This document shows positions 11,669 to 23,644 of a stretch of 64,000 nt of DNA, one piece after another. Location of the stretch: NCBI RefSeq assembly GCF_051014685.1, contig NW_027478596.1:186001-250000 (forward strand), given 5' to 3'. The position numbers and the translations under genes were made by a program. The notes below the pieces were generated by a model. The model was not told the origin of the DNA, did no database searches, and saw only the letters and a list, made by a program, of their open reading frames with translations. Position 1 is the first letter of the stretch, and every line of letters begins with the position of its first letter. This stretch comes from Ptiloglossa arizonensis (taxonomy: Eukaryota; Arthropoda; Insecta; Hymenoptera; Colletidae).

Positions 11669-12739
11669 CATTACAATGGTGTGTGTACTCTTCCCCTAGG
11701 CCATTCCAGTTATTGGTTTCGGGTATGAGACTTGCGAAAATTTTGATGGTTTCTCAACCATTCCTTAACTTCAAACTCCCATATCTCGCGAACGGATTGA
11801 CTAGCTCGAGAAATTCCTGTTGCAACTGAAAGTAGAAACTCGCCCGATTACAAAGGCATGTGTATTTTTCCCCTAGGCCATTCCAGTTATTGGTTTCGAG
11901 TATCAGACTGGCGAAAAAATTTCGATGGTTTCTCAACCGTTCCTTAATTTCAGACTCCCATATCTCGCGAACGGATTGACGAACTCTAGAAATTCCTGTT
12001 GCATCTGAAAGCAGAAACTCGTCCAATTACAACGGTAAGTGTATTTTTGCCCTAGGCCATAGTAGTTATTGGTTTCGAGAATCAGACTTGCGAAAATTTT
12101 GATGGTTTCTCAAGCATTCCTTAACTTCAAACTCCCATATTTCGCGAACGGATTGACCAACTCGAGAAGCTCCTGTTGCATCTGAAAGTAGAAACTTGCC
12201 CGATTACAAAGGTATGCGTATTTTTCCCCTTGGCCTTTGTAGTTATTGGTTTCGAGTATCAGAATTGCGAAAATTTTGATGGTTACTCAAGCATTCCTTG
12301 ACTTCAAACTCCCATATCTCGCGAACGGATTGACGAACTCGATTATTTCCTGTTGCATCTGAAAGTAGAAAGTCGACCGATTACAATGGTGTGTGTACTT
12401 TTCCCGTAGGTCATTCCAGTTATTCGTTTCGAGCATCAGAACTGCGAAAACTTGGATGGTTTCTCAACCATTCCTTAACTTCAAACTCCCATATCTCGCG
12501 AACGGAGTGTCGAACTCGAGGATTCCTGTTGCATCTGAATGTAGAAACTCGCCCCATTACAATGGTGTGTGTACTCTTCCCCTAGGCCATTCCAGTTATT
12601 GGTTTCGAGTATCACACTTGCGAAAATTTTGATGGTTTCTCAACCATTCCTTAACTTCAAACTCCCATATCTCGCGAACGGACTGACGAACTCGAGAAAT
12701 TCCTGTTGCGTCTGAAAGTAGAAACTCGCCCGATTACAA

Positions 12740-14850
12740 TGGTGTGTGTACTTTTCACCTAGGCCATTCCAGTTAGTCCTTTCTAGCATCACAATTGCGA
12801 CAGTTTTGATGGTTTCTCAACCATTCAATAACTTCAAACTCCCATATCTCGCGAACGGATAGACCAACTCGAGAAATTCCTGTGGCATCTGAAAGAGGAA
12901 ACTAGCCCGATTACAATGGTGTGTGTACTTTTCACCTAGGCCATTCCAGTTACTCGTTTCTAGCATCACAATTGCGACAATTTTGATGGTTTCTCAACCA
13001 TTCAATAACTTCAAACTCCCATATCTCGCGAACGGATAGACGATCTCGAGAAATTCCTGTGACATCTGAAGTGGAAGCTAGCCCGATTAGAATGGTGTGT
13101 GTACTTTCTCCCTAGGCCATTCCAGTTGTTGATTTCGAGTATCAGACCAGCGAAAATTTTGATGGTTTCTCAACCATTCCTTAACTTCAAACTCCCATAT
13201 CTCGCGAACGGATTGACGAACTCGAGAAATTCCTGTTGCATCTGAAAGCAGAAAGTCGCCCGATTACAACGGTATGTGCATTTTTGCCCTAGGCCATAGT
13301 AGTCATTGGTTTCGAGGATCAGACTTACGAAAATTTCCATGGTTTTTCAACCATTCCTTAACTTCAAACTCCCATATCTCGCGTACGGATTGACGAACTC
13401 GAGAAATTTCTGTTGCATCTGAAAGTAGAAACTAGCGCGATTACAATGGTGTGTGTACTTTTCCCCTAGGCCATTCCAGTTATTGGTTTCGAGTATCAGA
13501 CCAGCGAAAATTTTGATGGTTTCTCAACCATTCCTTAACTTCAAACTCCCATATCTCGCGAACGGATTGACGAACACGAGAATTTCCTATTGCATCTGAA
13601 AGCAGAAACTCGCCCGATTACAACGGTACGTGTATTTTTCCCCTAGGCCTTTGTAGTTATTGGTTTCGAGTATCAGACTTGCGAAAATTTTGAAGGTTTC
13701 TCAACCATTCCTTATTTTCACACTTCCTTATCTCGCCAGCGGATTGACGAACTCGAGAATTTCCTATTGCATCTGAAAGCAGAAACTCGCCCGATTACAA
13801 CGGTTTGTGTATTTTTGCCCTTGGCCATAGTAGTTATTGGATTCGAGTATCAGACTTGCGAAAATTTTGATGGTTTCTCAACCATTCCTTAAATTCCAAC
13901 TCCCATATCTCGCGAACGAATTGACGAACTCGAGAATTTCCTATTGCATCTGAAAGCAGAAACTCGCCCGATTACAACGGAATGTGTATTTTTGCCCTAG
14001 GCCATGGTAGTTATTGGTTTCGAGTATCAGACTTGCGAAAATTGTGATGGTTTCTCAACCATTCCTTAACTTCAAACTCTTATATCTCGCGAATGGATTG
14101 ACGAACTCGAGAATTTCCTATTGCATCTGAAAGTAGAAACTCGCCCGATTACAACGGTATATGCATTTTTGCCCTAGGCCATAGTAGTTACAGGTTTCGA
14201 GTATCAGACGTGCGAAAATTTTGGTTGTTTCACAAGCATTCCTTAACTTCAAACTCCCATATCTCGCGAACAGATTGACGGACTCGAGATATTCCTGTTG
14301 CGTCTGAAAGTAGAAACTCGCCCGATTACAATGGTGTGTGTACTTTTCACCTAGGCCATTCCAGTTATTCGTTTCTAGCATCAAAATTGCGACAATTTTG
14401 ATGGTTACTCAACCATTCAATAACTTCAAACTCCCATATCTCGCGAACGGATAGACGAACTCGAGAAATTCCTGTTGCATCTGAAGGTAGAAACTCGCTC
14501 GATTACAACGGTGTGTGTACTTTTTCCCCAGGCCATTCCAGTTGTTGGTTTCGAGTATCAGACCAGCGAAAATTTTGATGGTTTCTCAACCATTCCTTAA
14601 CTTCAAACTCCCATATCTCGCGAAAGGATTGACGAACTCGAGAAATTCCTCTTGCATCTGAAAGTAGAAACTCGCCCGAATACAATGGTGTGTGTACTTT
14701 TTCTCCTAGGCCTTTGTAGTTATTGGTTTCGAGTATCAGACTCGCGAAAATTTTGATGGTATCTCAAGAATTCCTTAACTTGAAACTCCCATATCTCGCG
14801 AACGGAATGACGAACTCGAGAAATTCCTGTTGCATCTGAAAGTAGAAACT
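12740..14850 (+). repeat. Duplicated region, copy 1, with three extra units
   Basis: Three ordered marker pairs tie this region to 17.5-19.07 kb: agtcct at 12775 and 17560 (offset 4785), actagcgcga at 13431 and 17863 (offset 4432), and ccgaatac at 14676 and 18931 (offset 4255). The offset falls by 353 bp and then by 177 bp. So copy 1 has two more units (including one with a one-base deletion at ctgaagtgg near 13070) and later one more unit than copy 2. Confidence 0.85.
13966..13982 (-). other. CENP-B-box-like 17-mer (weak match)
   Basis: Read on the minus strand, this 17-mer matches 8 of the 9 essential positions of the CENP-B box pattern (NTTCGNNNNANNCGGGN); the mismatch is at one base of the TTCG part. 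The same sequence is at 18398-18414. The much commoner acggt form of the unit matches 7 of 9. A chance origin is quite possible, and no binding is shown. Confidence 0.25.
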
Positions 14851-17524
14851 CGCCCCAATAGAATAGTGTGTGCACTTTTTCCCTAGGCCACTCCAGTTAT
14901 TGGTTTCGAGTATCAGACCAGCGAAAATTTTGGTGGTTTCTCAACCATTCCTTAACTTCAAACTCCCATATCTCGCGAACGGAATGACGAACTCGAGAAA
15001 TTCCTGTGGCATCTGAAAGTGGAAACTAGCCCGACTACAATGGTGTGTGTACTTTTTCCCTAGGCCATTCCAGTTGTTGGTTTCGAGTATCATACCAGCA
15101 AAAATTTTGATGGTTTCTCAACCATTCCTTAACTTCAAACTCCCATATCTCGCGAACGGATTGACGAACTCGAGAAATTCCTGCTGCATCTGAAAGCAGA
15201 AACTCGCCCGATTACAACGGTATGTGCATTTTTGCCCAAGGCCATAGTAGTTATTGGTTTCGAGTATCAGACTTGGGAAAATTTTGAAGGTTTCTCAACC
15301 ATTCCTTAACTTCAAACTCCCATATCTCGCGAACGGATTGACGAACTCGAGAAATTCCTGTTGCATCTGAAAATAGAAACTCGCCCGATTACAATGATGG
15401 GTGTGTACTTTTCACCTAGTCCATTCCAGTTATTCGTTTCTAGCATCACAATTGCGACAATTTTGATGGTTTCTCAACCATTCCTTAACTTCAAACTCCC
15501 ATATCTCGCGAACGGATTGACGAACTCGAGAAATTCCTGCTGCATCTGAAAGCAGAAACTCGCCCGATTACAACGGTATGTGCATTTTTGCCCAAGGCCA
15601 TAGTAGTTATTGGTTTCGAGTATCAGACTTGGGAAAATTGTGATGGTTACTCAACCATTCCTTAACTTCAAACACCCATATCTCGCGAACGGATTGACGA
15701 ACTCGAGAAATTCCTGTTGCATCTGAAAGTAGAAACTAGCCCGATTACAACGGTATGTGCCCTTTTGCCCTAGGCCATAGTAGTTACTGGTTTCGAGTAA
15801 CAGACTTGCGAAAATTTTGATGGTTTCTCAACCATTCCTTAAATTCAAACTCCCATATCTCGCGAACGGATTGACGAACTCGAGACATTCCTGTTGCATC
15901 TGAAAGTAGAAACTCGCCCGATTACAATGGTGTGTGTGTACTTTTCCCCTAGGCCATTCCAGTCATTGGATCCGAGTATCAGACCAGAGAAAATTTTTGT
16001 GGTTTCTCAACCATTTCTTCACTTCAAACTCCCATATCTCGCGAACGGATTGACGAATTCGAGAAATTCCTGTTGCGTCTGAAAGAAGAAACTCGCCCGA
16101 TTACAATGGTGTGTGTACTTTTCACCTAGGCCATTCCAGTTATTCGTTTCTAGCATCACAATTGCGACAATTTTGATGGTTTCCCAACCATTCAATAAAT
16201 TCTAACTCCCATATCTCGCGAACGGATAGACGAACTCGAGAAATTCCTGTTGCGTCTGAAAGTAGAAACTCGCCCGATTACAATGGTGTGTGTACTTTTC
16301 ACCTAGGCCATTCCAGTTATTCGTTTCTAGCATCACAATTGCGACAATTTTGATGGTTTCTCAACCATTCAATAACTTCAAACTCCTATATCTCGCGAAC
16401 GGATAGACGAACTCGAGAAATTCCTGTGGCATCTGAAAGTGGAAACTAGCCCGACTACAATGGTGTGTGTACTTTTTCCCTAGGTCATTCCAGTTGTTGG
16501 TTTCGAGTATCAGACCAGCAAAAATTTTGATGGTTTCTCAACCATTCCTTAACTTCAAACTCCCATATCTCGCGAACCGATTGACGAACTCGAGAAATTC
16601 CTGTTGCATCTGAAAGCAGAAACTCGCCCGATTACAACGGTATGTGCATTTTTGCCCTAGGCCATAGTAGTTATTGGTTTCGAGTATCAGACTTGCGAAA
16701 ATTTCGACGGTTCCTCAACCATTCCTTAACTTCAAACTCCCAAATCTCGCGAACGGATTGTCGAACTCGAGGAATTCCTTTTGTATCTGAAAGTAGAAAC
16801 TCGCCCGATTAGAATGGTGTGTGTACTTTTCCCCTAGGCCATTCCAGTTATTGGTTTCTAGTATCAGACCTGCGAAAATTTTGATGGTTTCTCAACCATT
16901 CCTTAACTTCAAACTCCCATATCTCGCGAACGGATTGACGAACTCGAGAAATTCCTGTTGCATCTGAAAGCAGAAACTAGCCCGATTACAACGGTATGTG
17001 CATTTTTGCCCTAGGCCACAGTATTTATTGGTTTCGAGTATCAGACTTGCGAAAATTTTGAAGGTTTCTCAACCATTCCTTAACTTCAAACTCCCATATC
17101 TCGCGAACGGATTGACGACCTCGAGAAATTCCTGTTGCATCGGAAAGTAGAAACTCGCCCGATTACAATGGTGTGTGTGTACTTTTCCCCTAGGCCATTC
17201 CAGTTATTGGTTTCGAGTATCAGACCAGCGAAAATTTTGGTGGTTTCTCAACCATTCCTTAACTTCAAACTCCCATATCTCGCGAACGGAATGACGCACT
17301 CGAGAAATTCCTGTTGCATCTGAAAGTAGAAACTCGCCCGATTACAAAGATATGTGTGTTTTTCCCCTAGGCTTTTGTAGTTATTGGTTTCGAGTATCAG
17401 ACTTGCGAACACTTTGATGGTTTCTCATCCATTCCTTAAATTCAAACTCCCATATCTCGCGAACGGATTGACGAACTCGAGAAATTCCTGTTGCGTCTGA
17501 AAGTAGAAACTCGCCCGATTACAA

Positions 17525-19070
17525 TGGTGTGTGTACTTTTCACCTAGGCCATTCCAGTTAGTCCTTTCTAGCATCACAATTGCGACAGTTTTGATGGTTT
17601 CTCAACCATTCAATAACTTCAAACTCCCATATCTCGCGAACGGATAGACCAACTCGAGAAATTCCTGTGGCATCTGAAAGAGGAAACTATCCCGATTACA
17701 ACGGTGTGTGTACTTTTCACCTAGGCCATTCCAGTTACTCGTTTCTAGCATCACAATTGCGACAATTTTGATGGTTTCTCAACCATTCAATAACTTCAAA
17801 CTCCCATATCTCGCGAACGGATTGACGAACTCGAGAAATTTCTGTTGCATCTGAAAGTAGAAACTAGCGCGATTACAATGGTGTGTGTACTTTTCCCCTA
17901 GGCCATTCCAGTTATTGGTTTCGAGTATCAGACCAGCGAAAATTTTGATGGTTTCTCAACCATTCCTTAACTTCAAACTCCCATATCTCGCGAACGGATT
18001 GACGAACTCGAGAATTTCCTATTGCATCTGAAAGCAGAAACTCGCCCGATTACAACGGTATGTGTATTTTTCCCCTAGGCCTTTGTAGTTATTGGTTTCG
18101 AGTATCAGACTTGCGAAAATTTTGAAGGTTTCTCAACCATTCCTTATTTTCACACTTCCTTATCTCGCGAACGGATTGACGAACTCGAGAATTTCCTATT
18201 GCATCTGAAAGCAGAAACTCGCCCGATTACAACGGTTTGTGTATTTTTGCCCTAGGCCATAGTAGTTATTGGATTCGAGTATCAGACTTGCGAAAATTTT
18301 GATGGTTTCTCAACCATTCCTTAAATTCCAACTCCCATATCTCGCGAACCAATTGACGAACTCGAGAATTTCCTATTGCATCTGAAAGCAGAAACTCGCC
18401 CGATTACAACGGAATGTGTATTTTTGCCCTAGGCCATGGTAGTTATTGGTTTCGAGTATCAGACTTGCGAAAATTGTGATGGTTTCTCAACCATTCCTTA
18501 ACTTCAAACTCCTATATCTCGCGAATGGATTGACGAACTCGAGAATTTCCTATTGCATCTGAAAGTAGAAACTCGCCCGATTACAACGGTATATGCATTT
18601 TTGCCCTAGGCCATAGTAGTTACAGGTTTCGAGTATCAGACGTGCGAAAATTTTGATGGTTTCACAAGCATTCCTTAACTTCAAACTCCCATATCTCGCT
18701 AACAGATTGACGGACTCGAGATATTCCTGTTGCGTCTGAAAGTAGAAACTCGCCCGATTACAATGGTGTGTGTACTTTTCACCTAGGCCATTCCAGTTAT
18801 TCTTTTCTAGCATCAAAATTGCGACAATTTTGATGGTTTCTCAACCATTCAATAACTTCAAACTCCCATATCTCGCGAACGGATAGACGAACTCGAGAAA
18901 TTCCTCTTGCATCTGAAAGTAGAAACTCGCCCGAATACAATGGTGTGTGTACTTTTTCTCCTAGGCCTTTGTAGTTATTGGTTTCGAGTATCAGACTCGC
19001 GAAAATTTTGATGGTATCTCAAGAATTCCTTAACTTGAAACTCCCATATCTCGCGAACGGATTGAGGAAC
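17525..19070 (+). repeat. Duplicated region, copy 2, shorter by three units
   Basis: Ordered counterpart of 12.74-14.85 kb with unit-sized gaps. Its right part is also the left part of the 10-unit tandem duplication that starts near 18430, so this copy was itself re-duplicated later. Confidence 0.85.
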
Positions 19071-20199
19071 TCGAGAAATTCCTGTTGCATGTGGAAGTAG
19101 AAACTCGCCCGATTACAACGGTATGTGTATTTTTCCCCTAGGCCATTGTACTTATTGGTTTCGAGTATCAGACTTGCGAAAATTTTGATGGATTCTCAAT
19201 CATTGCTTAACTTCAAACTCCCATATCTCGCGAACGGATTGACTAACTCGAGAAATTCCTGTTGCATCTGAAAGTAGAAACTCGCCCGAATACAATGGGG
19301 TGGGTACTTTTCTCCTAGGCCATTCCAGTTATTGGTTCCGAGCATCAGACCAGTGATGATTTTGATGGTTTCTCAACCATTCCTTAACTTCAAACTCCCA
19401 TACCTCGCGAACGGATTGACGAACTCGAGAAATTCCTGTTGCATGTAGAAGTGGAAACTCGCCCGATTACAATGGTATGTGTATTTTTCGCCTAGGCCTT
19501 TGTAGTTATTGGTTTCGAGTATCAGACTTGCGAAAATTTTGATGGATTCTCAATCATTGCTTAACTTAAAACTCCCATTTCTCGCGAACGGATTGTCGAA
19601 CTCGAGAAATTCCTGTTGCATCTGAAGGTAGAAACTCGCCCGATTACAACGGTGTGTGTACTTTTTCCCCAGGCCATTCCAGTTGTTGGTTTCGAGTATC
19701 AGACCAGCCACAATTTTGATGGTTTCTCAACCATTCCTTAACTTCAAACTCCCATATCTCGCGAACGGATTGACGAACTCGAGAAATTCCTGTTGCATCT
19801 TAAAGCAGAAACTCGCCCGATTACAACGGTATGTGCATTTTTGCCCCAGGCCATAGTATTTTTCGTTTCGAGTATCAGACTTGCGAAAATTTTGAAGGTT
19901 TCTCAAGCATTCCTTAACTTCAAACTCCCATATCTCGCGAACGGATTGACTAACTCGAGAAATTCCTGTTGCATCTGAAAGTAGAAACTCGCCCGAATAC
20001 AATGGGGTGGGTACTTTTCTCCTAGGCCATTCCAGTTATTGGTTCCGAGCATCAGACCAGTGATGATTTTGATGGTTTCTCAACCATTCCTTAACTTCAA
20101 ACTCCCATATCTCGCGAACGGATTGAGAAACTCGAGAAATTCCTGTTGCATGTGGAAGTAGAAACTCGCCCGATTACAACGGTATGTGTATTTTTCCCC
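18430..20199 (+). repeat. 10-unit tandem duplication, copy 1 (1770 bp)
   Basis: This block recurs immediately downstream at offset 1770 (10 x 177). Private variants repeated in order include ttacaggtttcg, tcgctaacagattgacgg, tacaatggggtgggtac (19291 and 21061) and tatttttcgtttcg (a one-base deletion). One visible difference is ggtgtgtgtac here against ggtgtttgtac in copy 2. The near-identity indicates a very recent event. Confidence 0.95.
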
Positions 20200-21969
20200 T
20201 AGGCCATGGTAGTTATTGGTTTCGAGTATCAGACTTGCGAAAATTGTGATGGTTTCTCAACCATTCCTTAACTTCAAACTCCTATATCTCGCGAATGGAT
20301 TGACGAACTCGAGAATTTCCTATTGCATCTGAAAGTAGAAACTCGCCCGATTACAACGGTATATGCATTTTTGCCCTAGGCCATAGTAGTTACAGGTTTC
20401 GAGTATCAGACGTGCGAAAATTTTGATGGTTTCACAAGCATTCCTTAACTTCAAACTCCCATATCTCGCTAACAGATTGACGGACTCGAGATATTCCTGT
20501 TGCGTCTGAAAGTAGAAACTCGCCCGATTACAATGGTGTTTGTACTTTTCACCTAGGCCATTCCAGTTATTCTTTTCTAGCATCAAAATTGCGACAATTT
20601 TGATGGTTTCTCAACCATTCAATAACTTCAAACTCCCATATCTCGCGAACGGATAGACGAACTCGAGAAATTCCTCTTGCATCTGAAAGTAGAAACTCGC
20701 CCGAATACAATGGTGTGTGTACTTTTTCTCCTAGGCCTTTGTAGTTATTGGTTTCGAGTATCAGACTCGCGAAAATTTTGATGGTATCTCAAGAATTCCT
20801 TAACTTGAAACTCCCATATCTCGCGAACGGATTGAGGAACTCGAGAAATTCCTGTTGCATGTGGAAGTAGAAACTCGCCCGATTACAACGGTATGTGTAT
20901 TTTTCCCCTAGGCCATTGTACTTATTGGTTTCGAGTATCAGACTTGCGAAAATTTTGATGGATTCTCAATCATTGCTTAACTTCAAACTCCCATATCTCG
21001 CGAACGGATTGACTAACTCGAGAAATTCCTGTTGCATCTGAAAGTAGAAACTCGCCCGAATACAATGGGGTGGGTACTTTTCTCCTAGGCCATTCCAGTT
21101 ATTGGTTCCGAGCATCAGACCAGTGATGATTTTGATGGTTTCTCAACCATTCCTTAACTTCAAACTCCCATACCTCGCGAACGGATTGACGAACTCGAGA
21201 AATTCCTGTTGCATGTAGAAGTGGAAACTCGCCCGATTACAATGGTATGTGTATTTTTCGCCTAGGCCTTTGTAGTTATTGGTTTCGAGTATCAGACTTG
21301 CGAAAATTTTGATGGATTCTCAATCATTGCTTAACTTAAAACTCCCATTTCTCGCGAACGGATTGTCGAACTCGAGAAATTCCTGTTGCATCTGAAGGTA
21401 GAAACTCGCCCGATTACAACGGTGTGTGTACTTTTTCCCCAGGCCATTCCAGTTGTTGGTTTCGAGTATCAGACCAGCCACAATTTTGATGGTTTCTCAA
21501 CCATTCCTTAACTTCAAACTCCCATATCTCGCGAACGGATTGACGAACTCGAGAAATTCCTGTTGCATCTTAAAGCAGAAACTCGCCCGATTACAACGGT
21601 ATGTGCATTTTTGCCCCAGGCCATAGTATTTTTCGTTTCGAGTATCAGACTTGCGAAAATTTTGAAGGTTTCTCAAGCATTCCTTAACTTCAAACTCCCA
21701 TATCTCGCGAACGGATTGACTAACTCGAGAAATTCCTGTTGCATCTGAAAGTAGAAACTCGCCCGAATACAATGGGGTGGGTACTTTTCTCCTAGGCCAT
21801 TCCAGTTATTGGTTCCGAGCATCAGACCAGTGATGATTTTGATGGTTTCTCAACCATTCCTTAACTTCAAACTCCCATATCTCGCGAACGGATTGAGAAA
21901 CTCGAGAAATTCCTGTTGCATGTGGAAGTAGAAACTCGCCCGATTACAACGGTATGTGTATTTTTCCCC
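20200..21969 (+). repeat. 10-unit tandem duplication, copy 2 (1770 bp)
   Basis: Second copy of 18.43-20.20 kb at +1770 bp. The junction near 20200 shows ccatggtagttattgg where the continuation beyond copy 2 (near 21970) reads ccattgtacttatttg, which fixes the ends of the repeat. Part of the block (19.73-20.10 kb and 21.50-21.87 kb) also resembles 33.17-33.55 kb. Confidence 0.95.
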
Positions 21970-22489
21970 TAGGCCATTGTACTTATTTGTTTCGAGTATC
22001 AGACTTGCGAAAATTTTGATGGTTTCTCAACCATTCCTTAACTTCAAACTCCCATATCTCGCGAACGGATTGAAGAAACTCGAGAAATTCCTGTTGCATC
22101 TTAAAGCAGAAACTCGCTCCATTACAACGGTATGTGCATTTTTGCCCCAGGCCATAGTATTTTTCGTTTCGAGTATCAGACTTGCGAAAATTTTGAAGGT
22201 TTCTCAAGCATTCCTTAACTTCAAACTCCCATATCTCGCGAACGGAATGACGAACTCGAGAAATTCTTATTGCATCTGAAAGTAGAAACCCGCCAGATTA
22301 CAATGGTGTGTGTTCTGTTCCCTTAGGCCATCCAGTTATTGGTTTCGAGTATCAGACTTGCGAAAATTTTGATGGTTTCTCAACCATTCCTTAATTTCCA
22401 ACTCCCATATCTCGCGAACGGATTGACGAACTCGAGAATTTCCTATTGCATCGGAAAGCAGAAACTAGCCCGATTACAACGGCATGTGT

Positions 22490-23640
22490 ACTTTTCCCCT
22501 AGGCCATTCCAGTTATTGGTTTCGCGTATCAGACCAGCGAAAATTTTGATGGTTTCTCAACCATTCCTTAATTTCAAACTCCCATATCTCGCGAACGGAA
22601 TGACGAACTAGAGAAATTCCTGTTGCATCTGAAAGCAGAAACTCGCACGATTACAATGGTGTGTGTACTTTTCCCCTAGGCCATTCCAGTTATTGGTTTC
22701 CAGTATCTGACTTGCGAAAATTTTGATGGTTTCTCAATCATTCCTTAACTTCAAACTTCCATATCTCGCGAACGGATTGACGAACTCGAGAATTTCCTAT
22801 TTCATCTGAAAGCAGAAACTCGCCCGATTACAACGGTATGTGTATTTTTGCCCTAGGCCATGGTAGTTATTATATTCGAGTATCAGACATGCGAAAATTT
22901 TGATGATTTCTCAACCATTCCTTAACTTCAAACTCCAATATCTCGCGAACGCATTGACGAACTAGAGAAATTCCTGTTGCATCTGGAAGCAGAAACTCGC
23001 CCGATTAGAACGGTATGTGTATTTTTCCCCTAAGCCATTGTAGTTACTGGTTTCGAGTAACACACATGCAAAAATTTTGATGGTTTCTCAAACATTCCTT
23101 AATTTCAAACTCCCCATATCTCGCGAACGGATTGACGAACTCGAGAAATTCCTGTTGCATCTGAAAGTAGAAACTCGCCCGATTACAAGGATATGTGTGT
23201 TTTTCCCCTAGGCCTTTGTAGTTATTGGTTCCGGGTATCAGACTTGCGAAAATTTTGATGGTTTCTCAACCATTCCTTAACTTCAAACTCCCATATCTCG
23301 CGAACGGAATGACGAACTCGAGAAATTCCTGTTGCATCTGAAAGTAGAAACTCGCCCGATTACAATGGTGTGTGTACTTTTCCCCTAGGCCATTCCAGTT
23401 ATTGGTTTCGCGTATCAGACCAGCGAAAATTTTGATGGTTTCTCAACCATTCCTTAATTTCAAACTCCCATATCTCGCGAACGGAATGACGAACTCGAGA
23501 AATTCCTGTTGCATCTGAAAGTAGAAACTCGCCCGATTACAATGGTGTGTGTACTTTTCCCCTAGGCAATTCCAGTTATTGGTTTCCAGTATCTGACTTG
23601 CGAAAATTTTGATGGTTTCTCAATTATTCCTTAACTTCAA
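22490..23640 (+). repeat. Duplicated segment, source-like copy for 28.86-30.00 kb
   Basis: The marker gcacgatta at 22645 matches 29011 at offset 6366 bp (36 units minus 6). Shared variants in order are ccagtatctgac, cctatttcatctg, ttattatattcg, gagtaacacacatg, and a one-base insertion in actccccatatc (about 23110 and 29476). The match ends near 23640, where a different duplicated segment begins. Confidence 0.85.
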
Positions 23641-23644
23641 ACTC

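Larger units (their letters stand above)
12823..20626 (+). repeat. Zone holding the attcaataac variant family
   Basis: The replacement of attccttaac by attcaataa(c) occurs at 12823, 13000, 14415, 16190, 16367, 17608, 17785, 18847 and 20617, and I found it nowhere else in the window. It is usually linked with cacctaggcc, ttattcgtttctagcatca, gcgacaattttg and aacggatagac. The linkage marks a distinct unit subtype that has spread only locally. The 20617 copy is explained by the 10-unit duplication of 18847. Confidence 0.8.

Noticed and set aside
11893..11910. Possible small insertion at gcgaaaaaatttcgatgg
   Set aside because: It is only a two-base expansion of the A tract plus a substitution compared with the usual gcgaaaattttgatgg. 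It is ordinary unit variation.
15925..15945. TG microsatellite
   Set aside because: The TG run is the ordinary ggtgtgtgtac part of the unit with one or two extra TG steps (also near 17170). This is slippage inside the satellite and not a separate repeat.
21956..22279. 107-codon open frame on the plus strand
   Set aside because: It spans almost two satellite units, and exists because an extra base (attgaagaaactcgag) shifts one unit into another frame and skips the usual tga in atctgaaag. Neighbouring units of the same type do not keep it open.
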